Shown piece after piece: positions 1 through 9,268 of a DNA stretch of 64,000 bases. Each line of letters starts with the position of its first letter. Position 1 is the stretch's first letter. The stretch lies in the NCBI RefSeq assembly GCF_036231905.1, contig NZ_JAZARE010000005.1, forward strand, positions 248,001 to 312,000, read 5' to 3'. The stretch is from CAMLIZ01 sp036231905. Lineage in GTDB: Bacteria > Pseudomonadota > Gammaproteobacteria > Burkholderiales > Burkholderiaceae_C. A model generated the notes under the pieces. That model saw only the letters and a list, made by a program, of their open reading frames with translations, was not told the DNA's origin and ran no database searches. The position numbers were made by a program, and so were the translations under genes.

Positions 1-366
1 GACGGCCAGGAGAACCCGATTCCCGTGATCCTGTCGGCCAAGTTCTCGCAGGTGCAGAAGTACCTGTCCCTCACCGGGCATGTCTACTCGCCGGCGGTGA
101 TCATCCTGTCGCCCAAGGTGTGGGGCCAGCTGTCTGAAGCCGACAAGAAGGCTTTTGTCGATGCGGCCCAGAAAGGCGCTTCCGCCCAGCGCAGGAAGGT
201 GAACGACGACGAGGCCACCGGCATCGCCCAGCTCAAGAAGGACGGCATGCAGGTGGTGGAGAAGGTGGACGGCGAAAGCTTCCGCAAGGCGGTGGCACCG
301 GCTTATGCCAACTTCGCCAAGGAGTTCGGTGCTGACAAGATCGCGGCCATCCAGGCGGTGAAGTGA
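1..366 (+). CDS. dctP: TRAP transporter solute-binding protein DctP, C-terminal fragment
   Basis: Open from the first base of the window, so only the last 121 residues of a periplasmic substrate-binding protein are visible. The fragment begins DGQENPIPVI, the stretch near the C-terminal lobe that is typical of DctP-family proteins. It continues with a lysine-rich helical C-terminus (SEADKKAFVDAAQ), also usual for the family. DctP captures a carboxylate or similar organic acid in the periplasm and delivers it to the DctQM membrane pair encoded directly downstream. The stop at 364-366 overlaps a possible GTG start of dctQ. The substrate cannot be told from this piece. Confidence 0.85.
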   Translation, partial: DGQENPIPVILSAKFSQVQKYLSLTGHVYSPAVIILSPKVWGQLSEADKKAFVDAAQKGASAQRRKVNDDEATGIAQLKKDGMQVVEKVDGESFRKAVAPAYANFAKEFGADKIAAIQAVK

Positions 367-371
367 GGCCC

Positions 372-863
372 ATGCGAAGCGCGCTGCTGGGGCTGGACCG
401 CAGGCTGACCGCATTGGCCTGGGGCACCGCCTGTGCCTTGCTCGCCATCATCAGCGGCCTGGGCCTGTGGCAGGTGGTGGCGCGCTTCGTGCTGTCGCAG
501 CCGTCCACCTGGACCGAGGAGGCGATGCGCCGCCTGCTCATCTGGATGGTGATGCTGGGCACGGTGGTGGCATTCCGCCGCGGCGCGCTGGTGTCGGTGG
601 ACCTGATGCTGCGCAGCACGCGTGGCGCGTTGCGCCGCGCGGTGCAGGGCTTCATCACGCTCAGCTCGCTGGCCTTCCTGGGCGTGCTGCTCTGGTTCGG
701 CGTCGACCTGGTGGTGCGGGTGCGCTTCCAGACCTTTGCCAGCATGGAGCTGTCCATGGGCTGGGCGTATGCCGCGCTGCCGGTGGGCGCGGCGCTGTCC
801 ATCGTCAGCGTGCTGGCCCACCACCTGGACCCGATCAACGAAGAACTCGAAGTCGCCCAGTAG
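372..863 (+). CDS. dctQ: TRAP transporter small permease DctQ
   Basis: A 163-residue inner-membrane protein with about four hydrophobic segments, the size and layout of the DctQ small permease that pairs with DctM in Na+-driven TRAP carriers. The conserved-looking core TWTEEAMRRLLIWMVMLGTVVAFRRG lies in the first half (part shown: TWTEEAMRRLLIWM). I chose ATG 372, six bases after the dctP stop; an in-frame GTG at 363 would overlap that stop. dctM follows after three bases, so dctPQM is one operon. Confidence 0.88.
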   Translation: MRSALLGLDRRLTALAWGTACALLAIISGLGLWQVVARFVLSQPSTWTEEAMRRLLIWMVMLGTVVAFRRGALVSVDLMLRSTRGALRRAVQGFITLSSLAFLGVLLWFGVDLVVRVRFQTFASMELSMGWAYAALPVGAALSIVSVLAHHLDPINEELEVAQ

Positions 864-866
864 CCC

Positions 867-2180
867 ATGCCACTCACCCTGCTGATCTCGATGCTGCTGG
901 CGTTCGCCTTCAGTGTCTCCATTGCGGTGGCCATCGGCGGGTCGGCCATGCTGGGCATCGCCTTGTTCGACCCCGACAAGCTGGTGCTAGCGCCCAAGGA
1001 GATGTTCACCGCGATCGACCGGTTTCCGCTGGCCGCCATACCGTTTTTCATCCTGGCGGGCAACCTGATGGAAACCGGCGGCATCTCGCGCCGGCTGGTG
1101 GAGTTTGCAAAGTCCATCGTGGGCGGGGTGCAGGGCGGCCTGCCGATGACCTGCGTGCTCACCTGCATGATCTTCGCCGCGGTGTCCGGCTCATCGGTGG
1201 CCACCACCTTCGCCATCGGCTCCATCCTGATCCCGGCGCTGGTGAAGCACGGCTATCCGAAGAACTACGCCGCCGCACTGCAAGCCACCGCGGCGGAGCT
1301 GGGCGTGATCATCCCGCCCTCGATCCCGATGATCCTGTTCGGCGTGTCGGCCGAGGTGTCCATCGGCGAGCTGTTCATCGCCGGTTTCGGGCCTGGCCTG
1401 CTGATCGGCGGCGTGCTGATGGTGTTTGTGCACCTGTGGTGCCGCCGCAAGGGCTGGGGCCTGCACGATGGCGACGGCCGCCTGTCCGTGCACCGCGCCG
1501 CCCTGAGTGCCGGCTGGGCGCTGCTGATGCCGGTGATCATCCTCGGCGGCATCTACGGCGGGGTGTTCACGCCCACCGAGGCCTCGGTGATCGCGGTGTT
1601 CTACGCCTTGGTGGTGGGCCTGTTCATCCACCGCGAGCTGCGCTTCGCGGACCTGATGGCGGTGCTGCGCAAGTCGGTGATCTCCAGCGCGGTGATCATG
1701 TTCATCATCGCCAACGCCGGGCTCTTCGCCTTCCTGATCACGCGGGCCGGCGTGCCGGACACCATCGGCGCCTGGCTGGCCGAGGTGCTCAAGTCGCCAG
1801 GGTGGTTTCTGTTCGGCGTGAACGCGGCGCTGTTCGTGATCGGGATGTTCATCGAGACCAGCGCGGCCATCATCGTGCTGGCACCCATCCTGGTGCCGGT
1901 GGCACGTCACTTCGGCGTGGACCCGGTGCACTTCGGCACCGTGATGGTGGTGAACCTGGCGCTGGGCATGATCACGCCGCCCTTCGGCGTGAACCTCTTT
2001 GCCGCCTGCACCGTGGCCCGCATCTCGCTCGACCAGATCGTGCGCCAGCTGCTGCCCTTCGTGCTGGTGATCCTGGGCTGCCTGATGCTGATCACCTACG
2101 TGCCGGAGATCAGCCTGTGGCTGCGCGACCTGGTGTTCGCCGCGCCGGCTGCGGTGGCGCCGGCGATCGGGCCACAATGA
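867..2180 (+). CDS. dctM: TRAP transporter large permease DctM
   Basis: A 437-residue polytopic protein with a dozen or so hydrophobic segments, the usual size of the DctM subunit that forms the transport path of TRAP carriers. Family motifs are visible: a GSSVATTFAIGSILIP-type loop in the first third, ELGVIIPPSIPMILFG in the middle and GMITPPFGVNLF near the end. It starts three bases after dctQ. Its stop (2178-2180) directly abuts the convergent stop of lpdA with no spacer, so no conventional terminator fits between them. Confidence 0.93.
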   Translation: MPLTLLISMLLAFAFSVSIAVAIGGSAMLGIALFDPDKLVLAPKEMFTAIDRFPLAAIPFFILAGNLMETGGISRRLVEFAKSIVGGVQGGLPMTCVLTCMIFAAVSGSSVATTFAIGSILIPALVKHGYPKNYAAALQATAAELGVIIPPSIPMILFGVSAEVSIGELFIAGFGPGLLIGGVLMVFVHLWCRRKGWGLHDGDGRLSVHRAALSAGWALLMPVIILGGIYGGVFTPTEASVIAVFYALVVGLFIHRELRFADLMAVLRKSVISSAVIMFIIANAGLFAFLITRAGVPDTIGAWLAEVLKSPGWFLFGVNAALFVIGMFIETSAAIIVLAPILVPVARHFGVDPVHFGTVMVVNLALGMITPPFGVNLFAACTVARISLDQIVRQLLPFVLVILGCLMLITYVPEISLWLRDLVFAAPAAVAPAIGPQ

Positions 2181-3959
2181 TCAGCGCTTCTGCGCCGGCA
2201 CGTCGGTGCAGGTGCCGTGCGCAATCTCGGCCGCCATGCCGATCGATTCGCCCAGGGTCGGGTGCGGATGGATGGTCTTGCCGATGTCCACCTCATCGGC
2301 GCCCATCTCGATGGCCAGCGCGATCTCTCCGATCATGTCGCCGGCATGCGTGCCCACGATGCCGCCGCCCAGGATGCGGTGGCTCTCCGCATCGAACAGC
2401 AGCTTGGTGAAGCCCTCGTCGCGGTTGTTGGCGATGGCGCGGCCCGAGGCCGTCCAAGGGAAGTGGCCCTTCTTGACCTTGATGCCCTTGGCCTTGGCTT
2501 CGTCTTCGGTGAGGCCCACCCAGGCCACCTCGGGGTCGGTGTAAGCCACGCTGGGGATCACACGGGCATCGAAGGCGGCTTTCTCTCCGGCCGCGACTTC
2601 CGCCGCCACATGCGCCTCGTGCACCGCCTTGTGCGCCAGCATTGGCTGGCCCACGATGTCGCCGATCGCGAAGATGTGCGGCACGTTGGTGCGCATCTGG
2701 ATGTCGACCGGGATGAAGCCGCGCTCATTGACGATCACACCGGCCTTGTCCGCACCGATCTTCTTGCCGTTGGGCGTGCGGCCCACCGCCTGCAGCACCA
2801 GGTCGTACAGCTGCGGCTCCTTGGGCGCGCCCTCGCCCTGGAACTTGACGCGGATGCCCTCGGCCGTGGCTTCGGCGCCCACGGTCTTGGTCTTGAGCAT
2901 GATGTTGTCGAAGCGCGGCGTGTTCATCTTCTGCCACACCCGCACCAGGTCACGGTCGGCGCCTTGCATCAGGCCGTCCAGCATCTCCACCACGTCCAGG
3001 CGCGCGCCCAGCGTGGAGTACACCGTGCCCATCTCCAGGCCGATGATGCCGCCGCCCACGATGAGCATGCGCTTGGGCACCTGCTTGAGCAGCAGCGCGC
3101 CGGTGGAATCGACGATGCGGTCGTCCTGCGGCAGGAAGGGCAGGCGCACCGCCTGCGAGCCGGCCGCGATGATGCAGTGCTTGAACTTGATGGTCTGCGA
3201 CTTGCCGGTTTTTTCCTGCGCCGAGCCGCTGGTTTCTTCCACCGTCAGGTGATGCGGGTCGGCAAAGCTGCCATGGCCACGCACGACCGTGACCTTGCGC
3301 ATCTTGGCCATCGCGTTCAGACCGCCGGTGAGCTTGCCCACCACCTTGTCCTTGTGGGCACGCAGCTTGGCGAGGTCCAGCTGCGGCGCGCCGAAGCTCA
3401 CGCCGAGGTCCGCGAAGTGCGCCACCTCGTCCATGACCGCGGCCACGTGCAGCAGGGCCTTCGACGGGATGCAGCCCACGTTGAGGCACACGCCGCCCAG
3501 GGTGGCGTAGCGCTCGACGAGCACCACCTTCATGCCCAGGTCGGCGGCGCGGAAGGCGGCCGAATAGCCGCCGGGGCCGGCGCCCAGCACCAGCATGTCG
3601 CACTCGATGTCAGCACCGCCGGCATAGGACGAGGCCTGTGGTGCGGGCGCCGCCGCGGCAGCGGGGGCCGCGGCTGGGGCACTGGGCGCAGCGGCGGCTG
3701 CCGGAGAAGCAGCCGGTGCGCCCTCGCCCTCCAGCGTCAGGATCAACGAGCCTTCGCTGATGCGGTCACCCACCTTGAGCTTCAGCTCCTTCACCACGCC
3801 CGCGGCCGAGGACGGGATCTCCATCGAGGCCTTGTCGGATTCCACCGTGATCAGGCTCTGCTCGGGCTTGACCGTGTCACCCGGCTTGACCAGCACCTCG
3901 ATCACCGCCACGTCCTTGAAGTCGCCGATGTCCGGGACCTTCACATCCACCAATGCCAT
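2181..3959 (-). CDS. lpdA: Dihydrolipoyl dehydrogenase (E3) with N-terminal lipoyl domain
   Basis: A 592-residue E3 flavoprotein of the pyruvate dehydrogenase complex, reoxidising dihydrolipoyl groups with NAD+. Residues 1-80 form a lipoyl domain with the lipoylation site ESDK at K43. An Ala/Pro linker follows to about residue 118, then the FAD fold (VLGAGPGGYSAAF), the redox-active pair C158-x4-C163 and the C-terminal dimerisation domain with HPHPTLGES. An E3 carrying its own lipoyl domain is known from several betaproteobacteria such as Ralstonia; it is absent in E. coli Lpd. It is the last gene of aceE-aceF-bph-lpdA, ten bases after bph, with AGAGGG ahead of ATG 3959. Confidence 0.96.
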   Translation of the reverse strand: MALVDVKVPDIGDFKDVAVIEVLVKPGDTVKPEQSLITVESDKASMEIPSSAAGVVKELKLKVGDRISEGSLILTLEGEGAPAASPAAAAAPSAPAAAPAAAAAPAPQASSYAGGADIECDMLVLGAGPGGYSAAFRAADLGMKVVLVERYATLGGVCLNVGCIPSKALLHVAAVMDEVAHFADLGVSFGAPQLDLAKLRAHKDKVVGKLTGGLNAMAKMRKVTVVRGHGSFADPHHLTVEETSGSAQEKTGKSQTIKFKHCIIAAGSQAVRLPFLPQDDRIVDSTGALLLKQVPKRMLIVGGGIIGLEMGTVYSTLGARLDVVEMLDGLMQGADRDLVRVWQKMNTPRFDNIMLKTKTVGAEATAEGIRVKFQGEGAPKEPQLYDLVLQAVGRTPNGKKIGADKAGVIVNERGFIPVDIQMRTNVPHIFAIGDIVGQPMLAHKAVHEAHVAAEVAAGEKAAFDARVIPSVAYTDPEVAWVGLTEDEAKAKGIKVKKGHFPWTASGRAIANNRDEGFTKLLFDAESHRILGGGIVGTHAGDMIGEIALAIEMGADEVDIGKTIHPHPTLGESIGMAAEIAHGTCTDVPAQKR

Positions 3960-3969
3960 GGTTGCCCTC

Positions 3970-4542
3970 TTACTCTTTCATTTTCAAGGTGTGCGACTTC
4001 ACCGGCCCGGCGGAGTTCTTGTCGAACTCGCAGCCTGAGCGCACGCCCAGCTCGGCGATCTCTTTTGCAGTCTTCAGCTTGTCCCAGCTGGCGAACATGG
4101 CGCCCAGCGCAAAGCTGCGGCCCGAGCCCACCGCCCAGAAGCGGTCGAACTCGAACACCTCGCGGTACGAATACACGCCATAGATGCCGCTCGCGTTGGC
4201 GATCAGGATCGTGAACTGGCTGCTCTCGTACGGGTCCGCGTCCTCCTCCTTGGTGTTGAGGAAGAACTGGTCCTTCAGGCGCGGGTGCAGCTTGAGAAAG
4301 GTTTCGAACACCTCCTCGCGCGAGTTCAGGCGCAGCTCCTCCGTCGGCAACGAGCCCAGCGCCTTGCGCAGCACCGGAAAGTGCGCGGTGGTGCCGGACA
4401 TGCCGATGAAGGAGTTGCCGGCCTTGAACAGCTTCTCGTTGTTTTCGTAGCCATGCGACAGGCGCGTGTCCCCGAAAGTCACGAGCGTGTCGGCCGCTAT
4501 GGCGACCTGGTCGCCTTTTTTCACGACGGTGACGGTGGTCAT
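3970..4542 (-). CDS. Proteasome-like Ntn-hydrolase (BPH family, HslV-related)
   Basis: A 190-residue protein matching the 20S proteasome/HslV fold. After removal of Met it would expose Thr1 (MTTVTVVKKGDQVAIAAD), with Asp17 in the expected place and a later VGSGRSFALGAMFA segment matching the Ser129/GSG region. Length and pattern fit the betaproteobacterial proteasome homologue (BPH), described as a self-compartmentalising peptidase with no known ATPase partner. A gapless reading puts Asn at position 33, where HslV and proteasomes have the catalytic Lys; the nearest lysine is mature K36 (NNEKLF). It lies between aceF and lpdA on the same strand, 43 and 10 bases from them. AGGAGA lies 10 bases ahead of the start. 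HslV proper is less likely because its GGTAD region differs. Confidence 0.82.
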   Translation of the reverse strand: MTTVTVVKKGDQVAIAADTLVTFGDTRLSHGYENNEKLFKAGNSFIGMSGTTAHFPVLRKALGSLPTEELRLNSREEVFETFLKLHPRLKDQFFLNTKEEDADPYESSQFTILIANASGIYGVYSYREVFEFDRFWAVGSGRSFALGAMFASWDKLKTAKEIAELGVRSGCEFDKNSAGPVKSHTLKMKE

Positions 4543-4585
4543 GCGGGCATCGTCTCCTTGTTGTTGTGCACCCGGTGGTGCTGCC

Positions 4586-6259
4586 TCAGAGCATCACGCG
4601 GCGGAGGTCCGCCAGCACCTGGGCCAGGTAGGTGTTGAAGCGCGCCGCGGAGGCGCCGTCGATCACGCGGTGGTCCCAGCTCAAGGACAAGGGCAGGATG
4701 AGGCGGGGCTGGAAGGCCTTGCCGTCCCACACCGGCTTGGTGGCGCTCTTGCACACACCCAGGATGGCCACTTCGGGTGCGTTGATGATGGGCGTGAAGT
4801 AGGTGCCGCCGATGCCGCCCAGCGAGCTGATGGAGAAACAGCCACCGGTCATGTCAGCCGGGCCCAGCTTGCCATCGCGCGCCTTGGCGGCCAGCTCGTT
4901 CATTTCCTTGGCGATCTGGACGATGCCTTTCTTGTCGGCATCGCGGATCACCGGCACCACCAGGCCATTGGGCGTGTCCGCCGCAAAGCCGATGTGGAAG
5001 TACTGCTTGAGCACCAGGGTGTCGCCGTCCAGGCTGGCGTTGAACTCTGGGAATTTCTTCAGCGCCGCCACGCAGGCCTTGATCAGGAAGGCGAGCATCG
5101 TCACCTTCACGCCGCTCTTTTCGTACTCCTTGTTGAGCGTGACGCGGAAGGCTTCCAGCTCGGTGATGTCCGCGTCCTCATGGTTGGTGACGTGGGGAAT
5201 CATCACCCAGTTGCGGTGCAGGTTGGCGCCGCTGATCTTCTTGATGCGCGAGAGGTCCTTGCGCTCCACCGGGCCGAACTTGGTGAAGTCCACCTGCGGC
5301 CAGGGCAGCAGGCCGGGCATGGCACCGCCTGCGGCCGCAGCCGGTGCCTTGGCACCAGCGGCCTGGGTCTTCACGTCGCCACTCATCACGCCCTTGACGA
5401 AGGACTGCACGTCCTCCTGCGTGATGCGGCCCTTGGGGCCGGAGCCCTTCACTTCCTGCAGCGGCACGCCGAGTTCGCGCGCAAAGCGGCGCACCGAGGG
5501 CGAGGCATGCGGCAACTGGCCGGTGGGGGCGCCGGGCTGGTGCGGCGGCTGGGCCGTCGCAGGCGCAGTGGCAGCAGGTGCCGGTGCCGCTGGTGCCAGT
5601 GCCGCCGGTGCAGGTGCCGACGCAGCAGCGGCCGCGGGAGCAGCGGCTGCCTGGGCCGCGGGCGCAGGCGCGGCGCCCGTTGCGCCTTCCACCACCGCGA
5701 TGAGCGAGCCCTTCTTGACCTTGTCGCCCACCTTGACCTTGAGCTCCTTCACCGTGCCGGCATGGCTGGACGGGATTTCCATCGAGGCCTTGTCCGATTC
5801 CACGGTGATCAGGCTCTGTTCGGCCTTGACCACATCACCCGGCTTGACCAGCACCTCGATCACCGCCACTTCGTCGAAGTCGCCGATGTCGGGCACGGTG
5901 ATGTCCACGGGGCCGCTGGAAGCGGCGGCCGCCGGCGCAGCGGGTGCAGCGGCCGGGGCGGCCAGCGGTGCCGGCGCCGCAGCGGAGGCCGGAGGTGCAG
6001 CAGGCGCAGCAGCGCCCTCACCTTCACCCTCCACCATCAGCAGCAAGGTGCCTTCGCTGACCTTGTCGCCCAGCTTGACCTTCAGCTCCTTCACCACGCC
6101 GGCATGCGTGGAGGGGATCTCCATCGAGGCCTTGTCCGACTCCACGGTCACCAGGCTTTGTTCCACCTTGATCGTGTCGCCGGGCTTGACCAGCACCTCG
6201 ATCACTTCCACGTCCTTGAAATCCCCGATGTCGGGCACCTTCACTTCGATGAGCGCCAT
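4586..6259 (-). CDS. aceF: Dihydrolipoyllysine acetyltransferase (E2) of pyruvate dehydrogenase
   Basis: A 557-residue E2 core subunit that moves the acetyl group from E1 to CoA. Two lipoyl domains (sites K43 and K157, both ESDK) are joined by long Ala/Pro linkers. A peripheral subunit-binding domain follows at about residues 246-290 (SVRRFARELGV...GRITQEDV), then the catalytic domain ending in the signature SWDHRVIDGA with H530 and D534. E. coli AceF has three lipoyl domains; two is common in betaproteobacteria. AGAGGAAG precedes ATG 6259. It sits 69 bases after aceE and 43 before the proteasome-like gene. Confidence 0.97.
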   Translation of the reverse strand: MALIEVKVPDIGDFKDVEVIEVLVKPGDTIKVEQSLVTVESDKASMEIPSTHAGVVKELKVKLGDKVSEGTLLLMVEGEGEGAAAPAAPPASAAAPAPLAAPAAAPAAPAAAASSGPVDITVPDIGDFDEVAVIEVLVKPGDVVKAEQSLITVESDKASMEIPSSHAGTVKELKVKVGDKVKKGSLIAVVEGATGAAPAPAAQAAAAPAAAAASAPAPAALAPAAPAPAATAPATAQPPHQPGAPTGQLPHASPSVRRFARELGVPLQEVKGSGPKGRITQEDVQSFVKGVMSGDVKTQAAGAKAPAAAAGGAMPGLLPWPQVDFTKFGPVERKDLSRIKKISGANLHRNWVMIPHVTNHEDADITELEAFRVTLNKEYEKSGVKVTMLAFLIKACVAALKKFPEFNASLDGDTLVLKQYFHIGFAADTPNGLVVPVIRDADKKGIVQIAKEMNELAAKARDGKLGPADMTGGCFSISSLGGIGGTYFTPIINAPEVAILGVCKSATKPVWDGKAFQPRLILPLSLSWDHRVIDGASAARFNTYLAQVLADLRRVML

Positions 6260-6328
6260 GTCTTCCTCTTGTTGTGGCGGCCCGGGGCTGCTTGCCCCGG
6301 CCGACGCGTCACTGGATGGTGCCTGGCT

Positions 6329-9046
6329 TCAGGCGTAGAGCGGATTGATCTTGTCGGCCTTGATGCCGTACTTCTGGATCGCCTCGGCCACCTTCTCGGC
6401 CGGCAGCTTGCCTTCGTCGGCCAGTGCCTTGAGCGCGGCCACCACGATGTAGTGGCGGTTCACCTCGAAGTGTTCACGCAGCTTGTAGCGGAAGTCGCTG
6501 CGGCCGAAACCGTCGGTGCCGAGCACCTTGTACTGCCGGCCCTTCGGGATGAAGGCGCGGATCTGCTCGGCGTAGTTTTTCATGTAGTCCGTCGAGGCAA
6601 CCACCGGGCCTGCATGCGGCTCCAGCTGCTGCGTCACGAAGGGCACACGCGGCGCGGCCGTGGGGTGCAGCAGGTTCCAGCGTTCGGCGTCCTGGCCGTC
6701 GCGGGTGAGCTCATTGAAGCTCGGGCAGCTCCACACGTTGGCCGACACACCCCATTCGGTTTCCAGCAGCTGCTTGGCGGCCTGCGATTCGCGCAGGATG
6801 GTGCCGCTGCCCAGCAGGTTCACCAGCGGCGTGTTCTTGCCCTTGAGCTTGGCGCCTTCTTCAAGGAGATACATGCCCTTGATGATCTGCTGCTCGGTGC
6901 CGGCCTTCAGCCCGGGCATCGGGTAGTTCTCGTTCAGCAGCGTGATGTAGTAGTACACGTTCTCCTGCTTCTCGACCATGCGCTTCAGGCCGTGCTGCAT
7001 GATCACCGCCACCTCGTGCGCAAAGGTCGGGTCATAGCTCACGCAGTTGGGGATGGTGCCGGCGAGGATGTGGCTGTGGCCGTCTTCGTGCTGCAGGCCT
7101 TCGCCGTTCAGCGTGGTGCGGCCGGAGGTGCCGCCCAGCAGGAAGCCGCGCGCCTGCATGTCGCCCGCCGCCCAGGCCAGGTCGCCGATGCGCTGGAAGC
7201 CGAACATCGAGTAGTACACGTAGAACGGGATCATGATGCGGTTGTTCGTCGAGTACGACGTCGCCGCGGCGATCCAGCTGCTCATGCCGCCCGCTTCGTT
7301 GATGCCCTCCTGCAGGATCTGGCCGGCCTTGTCCTCGCGGTAGTACATCACCTGGTCCTTGTCGACCGGTGTGTAGATCTGGCCCGCGGGGTTGTAGATG
7401 CCGATCTGGCGGAACAGGCCCTCCATGCCGAAGGTGCGCGCCTCGTCCACCAGGATGGGCACCGCACGCGGGCCTAGCTCCTTGTCACGCAGCAGCTGCG
7501 TGAGGAAGCGCACGTAAGCCTGGGTGGTGCTGATCTCGCGGCCTTCGGCGGTGGGCTCCAGCACGGCCTTGAACACGTCGAGCTCGGGCACCTTCAGCTG
7601 CTCATCGGCCTTGACGCGCCGATGTGGCAGGTAGCCACCGAGTGCCTTGCGGCGCTCATGCAGGTACTTCATCTCCGGCGTGTCTTCGCTCGGCTTGAAG
7701 AACGGGATGTCGCCCAGCTTGTCGTCGGGGATCGGGATGCCGAAACGATCGCGCATGCCACGGATGTCGTCGTCGGTGAGCTTCTTGGCCTGGTGCGCGG
7801 TGTTCTTGCCTTCGGCGGCCTTGCCCATGCCGAAGCCCTTCACCGTCTTGATCAGCAGCACGGTGGGCTGGCCCTTGTGCGCGTTGGCGCGGTGGAAGGC
7901 GGCGTACACCTTCTGCGGATCATGGCCGCCGCGCTGCAGGCGCCAGATGTCGTCGTCGCTCATCTTGGCCACCATCTCCAGCGCCTTGGGGTGGCGGCCG
8001 AAGAAGTTCTTGCGCACGAAGGCGCCGTCATTGGCCTTGCAGGCCTGGTAGTCGCCGTCGACCATCTCCATCATGATCTTGCGCAGGATGCCTTCCTTGT
8101 CGCGCGCCAGCAGCGGATCCCAGTAGCTGCCCCACAGCAGCTTGATCACGTTCCAGCCGGCACCGCGGAACTCGCCCTCGAGCTCCTGCACGATCTTGCC
8201 GTTGCCGCGCACCGGGCCGTCCAGGCGCTGCAGGTTGCAGTTGACGACGAAGATCAGGTTGTCCAGCTTCTCGCGCGCAGCCAGGCCGATGGCGCCCAGC
8301 GATTCCGGTTCATCCATCTCGCCGTCGCCGCAGAAGACCCAGACCTTGCGGTTCTCGGTGTTGGCGATGCCGCGGGCATGCAGGTACTTCAGGAACCGCG
8401 CCTGGTAGATCGCCATCAAGGGCCCCAAGCCCATGGACACGGTGGGGAACTGCCAGAACTCCGGCATCAGCTTCGGGTGCGGGTAGCTCGACAGGCCCTT
8501 GCCATCGACCTCCTGGCGGAAGTTGAGCAGCTGCTCCTCGCTGATGCGGCCTTCCATGTAGGCGCGGGCATAGACGCCCGGCGCCGAGTGGCCCTGGATG
8601 TACAGCAGGTCACCGCCGTGGTCCGGCGTTTCGGCATGCCAGAAATGGTTGAAGCCGGTGCCGAACATCGTGGCCAGGGACGCAAAGCTGGAGATGTGGC
8701 CGCCCAGGTCGCCGCCATCGGGCGGGTTCAGCCGGTTGGCCTTCACCACCATCGCCATCGCGTTCCAGCGCATGTAGGCGCGCAGGCGCTCTTCCAGTTC
8801 GATGTTGCCGGGGGAGCGCTCCTCCTGGTCCGGCGGGATGGTGTTCACGTAGCCGGTGTTGGCCGAGAACGGCATGTCGATGCCGGCCTGGCGCGCCTCG
8901 TCGATCAGCTGTTCCAGCAGGAAGTGCGCACGTTCGGGCCCTTCGGTCTGGATGACGGCGACCAGCGCCTCCAGCCATTCCCGGGTTTCCTGCGAATCGG
9001 GGTCGTTGGCGGCGGCGCCCAGAAAGGACTGCGGCAGTGCTGACAT
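6329..9046 (-). CDS. aceE: Pyruvate dehydrogenase E1 component (homodimeric type)
   Basis: A 905-residue thiamine-diphosphate enzyme that decarboxylates pyruvate and acetylates the lipoyl groups of AceF. The ThDP/Mg motif GDGEMDEPES is at about residues 235-245 and ends in the usual VNCNLQRLDGPVRGNGK. The C-terminal transketolase-like region (DGFGRSDFR) is intact. Length is close to E. coli AceE (887). It is the first gene of the operon, with AGGAGA eight bases before ATG 9046 and a 222-base divergent region upstream shared with a sensor kinase gene. Confidence 0.97.
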   Translation of the reverse strand: MSALPQSFLGAAANDPDSQETREWLEALVAVIQTEGPERAHFLLEQLIDEARQAGIDMPFSANTGYVNTIPPDQEERSPGNIELEERLRAYMRWNAMAMVVKANRLNPPDGGDLGGHISSFASLATMFGTGFNHFWHAETPDHGGDLLYIQGHSAPGVYARAYMEGRISEEQLLNFRQEVDGKGLSSYPHPKLMPEFWQFPTVSMGLGPLMAIYQARFLKYLHARGIANTENRKVWVFCGDGEMDEPESLGAIGLAAREKLDNLIFVVNCNLQRLDGPVRGNGKIVQELEGEFRGAGWNVIKLLWGSYWDPLLARDKEGILRKIMMEMVDGDYQACKANDGAFVRKNFFGRHPKALEMVAKMSDDDIWRLQRGGHDPQKVYAAFHRANAHKGQPTVLLIKTVKGFGMGKAAEGKNTAHQAKKLTDDDIRGMRDRFGIPIPDDKLGDIPFFKPSEDTPEMKYLHERRKALGGYLPHRRVKADEQLKVPELDVFKAVLEPTAEGREISTTQAYVRFLTQLLRDKELGPRAVPILVDEARTFGMEGLFRQIGIYNPAGQIYTPVDKDQVMYYREDKAGQILQEGINEAGGMSSWIAAATSYSTNNRIMIPFYVYYSMFGFQRIGDLAWAAGDMQARGFLLGGTSGRTTLNGEGLQHEDGHSHILAGTIPNCVSYDPTFAHEVAVIMQHGLKRMVEKQENVYYYITLLNENYPMPGLKAGTEQQIIKGMYLLEEGAKLKGKNTPLVNLLGSGTILRESQAAKQLLETEWGVSANVWSCPSFNELTRDGQDAERWNLLHPTAAPRVPFVTQQLEPHAGPVVASTDYMKNYAEQIRAFIPKGRQYKVLGTDGFGRSDFRYKLREHFEVNRHYIVVAALKALADEGKLPAEKVAEAIQKYGIKADKINPLYA

Positions 9047-9268
9047 GCGCTTTGTCTCCTGTAAGTGATGGCTCTAGGGCCGGCGGCGCGACCCGCTTCA
9101 AACGGTTCTAGAGAGGTCTGTCCACGAAATGCGCGGCAGTGTCTCACAAGGTTCTGCAATTTTCAAATGGCGCGAACGTTTTCCGCAATGTGAAATTGAT
9201 AGCGACCAACGACCGTTTTGTGGCATCCGCGCCAAGGCGCCGTGGGACGGCCCTGGATAATCCGGCCC
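9047..9268. promoter_or_regulatory. Divergent control region between aceE and the sensor kinase gene
   Basis: This 222-base spacer separates the aceE operon (minus) from the PAS kinase (plus), and its middle part is clearly AT-richer than its surroundings. Reading toward aceE, a TTGAAA and a weak GACACT 17 bases on could be a promoter. Toward the kinase, GATAAT at 9256-9261 ends eight bases before ATG 9269 and no ribosome binding site is visible, which would fit a very short or absent leader. These are by-eye matches only. No clear regulator site was recognised. Confidence 0.4.

Noticed and set aside
4466..7477. A 1003-residue plus-strand frame
   Set aside because: It is antisense to aceF and aceE, is His/Gln/Val-rich and has no recognisable domain.
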